Origin: DASZQY01 sp035548515
GTDB lineage: Bacteria; Pseudomonadota; Alphaproteobacteria; Rhizobiales; Kaistiaceae
NCBI GenBank assembly: GCA_035548515.1
Contig: DASZSW010000022.1
Location: 1-64,000, forward strand
Direction: 5' to 3'
Length of the DNA: 64,000 bases
Shown here: positions 60,762-64,000 of the stretch, piece by piece
How the letters are laid out: every line of letters begins with the position of its first letter
Numbering within the stretch: the first letter of the stretch is position 1
Translations under genes and position numbers: made by a program
The notes under the pieces: generated by a model
The model's database searches: none
Told to the model about the DNA's origin: nothing
What the model saw: only the letters and a program-made list of their open reading frames with translations

Positions 60762-62281
60762 CGGCGGTGGTGATGATCCAGGGGACCGGCAGCCACGTCG
60801 GCAAGTCGACGCTGGTGGCGGGCCTCTGCCGGGCGCTGGTCGGCCGCGGTATCAACGTGGCGCCGTTCAAGCCGCAGAACATGTCGAACAACGCGGCGGT
60901 TGCCGCCGATGGCGGCGAGATCGGCCGGGCGCAGGCGCTCCAGGCGCGCGCGGCGCGGCTGTTGCCCTCGGTGCATATGAATCCGGTGCTGCTGAAGCCG
61001 GAGAGCGAGACGGGCGCGCAAGTCATCGTGCAGGGCCGGCGCTTCGCGACGCTCAGGGCGGCCGAGTACGGACGCCGCAAGGCCGAACTCATGCCGTTCG
61101 TGATGGACAGCTTCGCGCGGGTCGCCGCCGACGCCGACTTCGTGCTGGTCGAAGGCGCGGGCAGCCCGGCGGAAGTGAATCTGCGTTCCGGCGACATCGC
61201 TAACATGGGGTTCGCCGAAGCGGCGGACGTGCCGGTGGTACTGGTCGCGGACATCGATCGTGGCGGCGTCATCGCAAGCGTCGTCGGCACCCACGCGGTC
61301 CTGTCGCCCGGCGACCGCGCGCACGTGCGTGGGTTCATCATCAACAAGATGCGCGGCGATGCGGGGTTGTTCGCTGATGGCCTGCGGTTGATCGTCGATC
61401 GGACCGGATGGCGGTGTCTTGGCGTTGTGCCGTGGCTTGAGGATGTTCGCGGACTACCGGAGGAGGATTCCGTCGCACTCCACGTCGCGCCTTTGGCGGG
61501 CGACGGTGAACGGACCGAGAAGACGGTGCTGATTGGCGTCCCGCAGTTACCGCGGATCGCCAACTTCGATGATCTCGACCCACTGCGTTCGGAATCCGGC
61601 GTATCAGTTGTCATGGTCGAGCCGGGACGCCCATTCCCCGACTGCGATCTGATCCTGATCCCCGGGTCCAAGGCGACGATCGCGGATCTCGCATTCCTGC
61701 GACAACAGGCATGGGACATCGATATTGTCGCGCATCAGCGACGCGGCGGGCGCGTACTCGGCATTTGCGGCGGGTACCAGATGCTTGGGCGCAGCATCGC
61801 TGATCCAGCAGGCGTCGAGGGGCCGCCAGGCATGGTCGCCGGGCTCGGATTGCTCGACGTCGAGACAGTGCTGAGCGCTGGCAAGACGACGGTGTCGGTG
61901 GCTGGCCGCGATCCCGCTTCGGGCGCGTCGGTCGGCGGTTATGAGATTCATCTTGGCGAGACCACGGGCAGGGACACACAGCGCCCGTTTCTCGATCTCG
62001 GCGGTCATCTTGACGGCGCGCGTTCAGCCGATGGTCGGGTCGCGGGCACCTACGTCCACGGCCTGTTCGCCGCCGATGCGTTTCGGCGGGCGTTCCTGTC
62101 GCTGCCCGATTCTGGCGTCGCGTACGAAGCAGGGGTGGAAGCGGCGCTCGACGCGTTGGCGGCGCATGTCGAGGCTCACGTCGATGTCGATGCGTTGCTC
62201 GCGATCGCCCGCTACACCAGCCAGAGCGCGACCGAGACAAGCGCGACCAGCGCGAACAGAGCGGCATTGGCGGCCCGATAA
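60758..62281 (+). CDS. cobQ: cobyric acid synthase CobQ
   Basis: 507 residues. It amidates four carboxyl groups of adenosylcobyrinic acid diamide with glutamine and ATP. The N-terminal dethiobiotin-synthetase-like domain has MIQGTGSHVGKSTLVAGLCRAL and FKPQNMSNNAAV. The glutaminase domain has the Cys nucleophile in VLGICGGYQMLG and the His in GTYVHGLFAADAFRR. I place the start at TTG 60758, which overlaps the cobO stop (TTGA); ATG 60773 would lose the family-typical residues before MIQGTG. The 3' end overlaps cobD by 70 bp, converging. Confidence 0.96.
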   Translation: MTAVVMIQGTGSHVGKSTLVAGLCRALVGRGINVAPFKPQNMSNNAAVAADGGEIGRAQALQARAARLLPSVHMNPVLLKPESETGAQVIVQGRRFATLRAAEYGRRKAELMPFVMDSFARVAADADFVLVEGAGSPAEVNLRSGDIANMGFAEAADVPVVLVADIDRGGVIASVVGTHAVLSPGDRAHVRGFIINKMRGDAGLFADGLRLIVDRTGWRCLGVVPWLEDVRGLPEEDSVALHVAPLAGDGERTEKTVLIGVPQLPRIANFDDLDPLRSESGVSVVMVEPGRPFPDCDLILIPGSKATIADLAFLRQQAWDIDIVAHQRRGGRVLGICGGYQMLGRSIADPAGVEGPPGMVAGLGLLDVETVLSAGKTTVSVAGRDPASGASVGGYEIHLGETTGRDTQRPFLDLGGHLDGARSADGRVAGTYVHGLFAADAFRRAFLSLPDSGVAYEAGVEAALDALAAHVEAHVDVDALLAIARYTSQSATETSATSANRAALAAR

Positions 62282-63177
62282 ACGCCAAGCGCGCGGCCAA
62301 TGTCGGCGGGAGTTGCCTCTCGGCGGCCGCGCTCGTTGAGGAAGGGATCGCTGACGATGACGCCGGCGTAGCGGCGCGGCCCGGCCAATGCGAGACCCAG
62401 GGCTGCAGCCATTGCCGCCTCGGTCCAGCCGGCGTTGGGCGAACGATGTTTGCCCGCGTCCGATACCATCACGCGGAAGGCTTCTGCGATGCTGCCGCCA
62501 GCAGTCGGGGCAGCCACCGCGATGAGGGCGCCGGCAAGGCGGCTTGCCGGGAGGTTCACCAAATCATCGAGCCGTGCGCTCGCCCAGCCGAACGCGCGGT
62601 GTCGCTCGTCCATGTGACCGATCATCGAGTCTGCGGTGTTGATCGCCTTGTAGGCGAGCAGGCCGGGCAGGCCGAGCAAGGCGAACCACAATGCCGGCGC
62701 AACGACACCATCGGAGAAATTCTCCGCCGTCGATTCTATGGCGGCGCGACAGATGCGGCCTTCGTCGAGGCTTGCCGGATCGCGGCCGACGATCCGCGAC
62801 ACCGCGACGCGCGCGGTCTCAACTCCGCCACCGGCGAAGGCGTCGCGGACTGCCGCGACGTGGTCGTGCAGCGAACGCACCGCGAGAAAAATCGCTGCGA
62901 CGGCGACAGTGCCGATCCAGCCGAAGGGGATAGCGTCGAACAGACGTTCGAAGCCGAAGCCGATGGCCGCCGCGATGGCCGCAATGACGAGGATGCTGAG
63001 GATCCCGAGCGCGCGGCGAGCGGGACCGCGGTTCAGTGTGTGGTCGAAGAAAGCGACCAGAGCGCCCAGCAGCGCAACCGGGTGCGGTACGCGGCGCCAG
63101 ATGCCGTCGGGGTCGCCAACGACGGCGTCCAGCAGCAGGGCGGGCGCGAGCAGCCAAACATGGGAAGCGGCAATCAC
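62212..63177 (-). CDS. cobD: adenosylcobinamide-phosphate synthase CobD/CbiB
   Basis: 321 residues with several helices. It joins (R)-1-aminopropan-2-ol (phosphate) to adenosylcobyric acid. Motifs: LLLDAVVGDPDGIWRRVPHPVALLGALV at the N-terminus, RIVGRDPASLDEGRICRAAIESTAENFSDGVVAPALWFALLGLPGLLAYKAINTADSMIGHMDERHRAFGWASARLDDLVNLPASRL in the middle (quoted here in parts as separate conserved blocks), and an aliphatic C-terminus. It is encoded opposite to cobQ, with 70 bp of overlapping coding sequence at the ends, and after the binding-protein gene with a 4-bp overlap. Confidence 0.95.
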   Translation of the reverse strand: MIAASHVWLLAPALLLDAVVGDPDGIWRRVPHPVALLGALVAFFDHTLNRGPARRALGILSILVIAAIAAAIGFGFERLFDAIPFGWIGTVAVAAIFLAVRSLHDHVAAVRDAFAGGGVETARVAVSRIVGRDPASLDEGRICRAAIESTAENFSDGVVAPALWFALLGLPGLLAYKAINTADSMIGHMDERHRAFGWASARLDDLVNLPASRLAGALIAVAAPTAGGSIAEAFRVMVSDAGKHRSPNAGWTEAAMAAALGLALAGPRRYAGVIVSDPFLNERGRREATPADIGRALGVYRAANAALFALVALVSVALWLV

Positions 63178-64000
63178 GGCGCTTGTTGAATCCGTTTCGC
63201 TTCGCTGGCCAGCCAGTCGAGGGCGGCGGGCAACGATGGCCCGCCGCAGACTGTCAGCTTCTCCGGAAGGACGATGCGTTTCTCCGGCGGATAGAGCGCG
63301 GCGAGGGCGGGATGGGCGAGGAGGGCGCTGCCCTGATCCTCTGCGCGCCGTGTTGAAGCGGCGACGACGATATAGTCCGGCGGGCTTGCGACGATCCGCT
63401 CCAACGGCACGAAGCCCCCGCTGTTGCCGGCGAGTGGTGCGCCATCGTTCTGGAAACCGGCGATGGCAAGCAGTTCGCCTGACAAGGTGTCGCCACCGGT
63501 GACGTATCCGCGGCGCTGGTAGATGGCCGCGGTGGGGTGGCCGGACGGCGCCGCCGCAGCTGCTCGAGTGCGTGCGGCTTCGATGCCGGCGATCATCGTC
63601 TGGCCTCGTTCGGGATGACCAACGAGCGCCGCCACCTGGCGGATGATCTTCTCCGAGTCGGCTATGCTTTTGGCGGCGTCGAGAAGCTCGACGCGATAGC
63701 CCAGCCGGTCGAGCATGTCTCGCGTCGCGCGCTTGGTGTAGCGGCCGGCGAGCACCAGATCGGGCTTAAGACCCACCACGGTCTCGGCGCTCGCGGCGTC
63801 GTGACGAAAGGCCTTAGCCGCGTCTGCGGTGAACGACAGCGTGGGATCAGTGGCGTAGACGGACAGGCCCGCGATCTGGCCCGGGTCAGCCAGCGTCAAC
63901 AGCAGCTCGTCGGCGCACAGGTTGATGGAGACGATGCGCTGCGGCGTCCCGGCCAAGGCGGTGCCGGCCAGCAGCAATGCCGCAACGGTGGTCAGGAATC
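63174..64000 (-). CDS. periplasmic corrinoid/iron-siderophore-type binding protein, cut by window edge
   Basis: At least 267 residues are visible, and the signal peptide (ending LLLAGTALAG) runs into the right edge, so the true start lies outside. The fold is the BtuF/FepB type helical-backbone binding protein: QRIVSINLCADELLLTLADPGQIAGLSVYATD, VVGLKPDLVLAGRYTKRATRDMLDRLGY, and RGYVTGGDTLSGELLAIAGFQNDG. Placed 4 bp before cobD, it is likely a BtuF-like vitamin B12 or cobinamide binder, though ferric siderophore binding cannot be excluded. No permease or ATPase is visible. Confidence 0.85.
   Translation of the reverse strand, partial: FLTTVAALLLAGTALAGTPQRIVSINLCADELLLTLADPGQIAGLSVYATDPTLSFTADAAKAFRHDAASAETVVGLKPDLVLAGRYTKRATRDMLDRLGYRVELLDAAKSIADSEKIIRQVAALVGHPERGQTMIAGIEAARTRAAAAAPSGHPTAAIYQRRGYVTGGDTLSGELLAIAGFQNDGAPLAGNSGGFVPLERIVASPPDYIVVAASTRRAEDQGSALLAHPALAALYPPEKRIVLPEKLTVCGGPSLPAALDWLASEAKRIQQAP

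Overview
The window is a GC-rich stretch of an alphaproteobacterial chromosome, most likely from the Hyphomicrobiales (Rhizobiales). This rests on gene order: rplM-rpsI close to speB, argC, ctaA and a DUF2842 gene; phaC near an alaC-type aminotransferase, hom and recJ; metC divergent from aapJ; and a cbtBA plus cobW-cobN cobalamin block behind a B12 riboswitch. Coding density is very high. No intergenic space exceeds about 300 bases, and I see no insertion sequence, prophage, CRISPR array or rRNA. Five tRNA genes are present: Pro(GGG), Glu(TTC), Pro(TGG), Arg(TCT) and Asn(GTT), all with an encoded CCA end.

Layout. 1-9626 carries a truncated TPR gene, an SseB-like gene, tRNA-Pro and a surface-polysaccharide locus (polymerase or ligase, initiating sugar transferase, two tandem paralogous glycosyltransferases, Wza-type export lipoprotein, Wzz/BY-kinase-like protein). 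9623-19423 is mostly housekeeping: ctaA, argC, speB, rpsI, rplM, two outer-membrane barrel genes (one a clean internal duplication), a CoA-binding protein, metY and a small exported protein. 19490-32290 holds an ABC-2 exporter, a large exported protein of unknown function, a lytic transglycosylase, phaC, alaC-hom, recJ and an E2-like protein. 32349-40722 includes glyoxalase, a double cold-shock protein, a split spermidine-synthase/membrane pair, a methyltransferase-sulfotransferase-GT25 group around two tRNAs, an NDUFS4-like subunit and a thuA/thuB-like pair. 40859-52761 holds a GT39/PAP2 pair, metC, aapJ and aapP without their permeases, a Pro-rich OmpA protein, a cysK-alaX-sseA group and an acyltransferase. 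53059-64000 is the cobalamin region: riboswitch, cbtB, cbtA, cobU, cobW, cobN, cobO, cobQ on the plus strand, and cobD plus a BtuF-like binding protein converging from the right.

How the genes work together. The left cluster would build, polymerise and export an exopolysaccharide. The right cluster is the late aerobic cobalamin pathway (cobalt insertion, adenosylation, amide formation, aminopropanol attachment, cobinamide activation) with cobalt or corrinoid uptake, under B12 control. The middle is core amino-acid, sulfur and envelope metabolism.

The observation I consider most worth following is a 33-bp stretch inside cobN that is identical to the D-arm-to-variable-loop segment of the tRNA-Pro(GGG) gene at the other end of the window. 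It is in frame and followed by a run of rare codons. Other points of note: conserved neighbours missing from two syntenic blocks (aapQM and glpX); a histidine-phosphatase relative without its catalytic histidine, divergent from the B12 riboswitch; a BY-kinase-like domain without Walker A; a hairpin abutting the Shine-Dalgarno of a Cys/His-rich exported peptide; and a 26-bp palindrome upstream of rplM.
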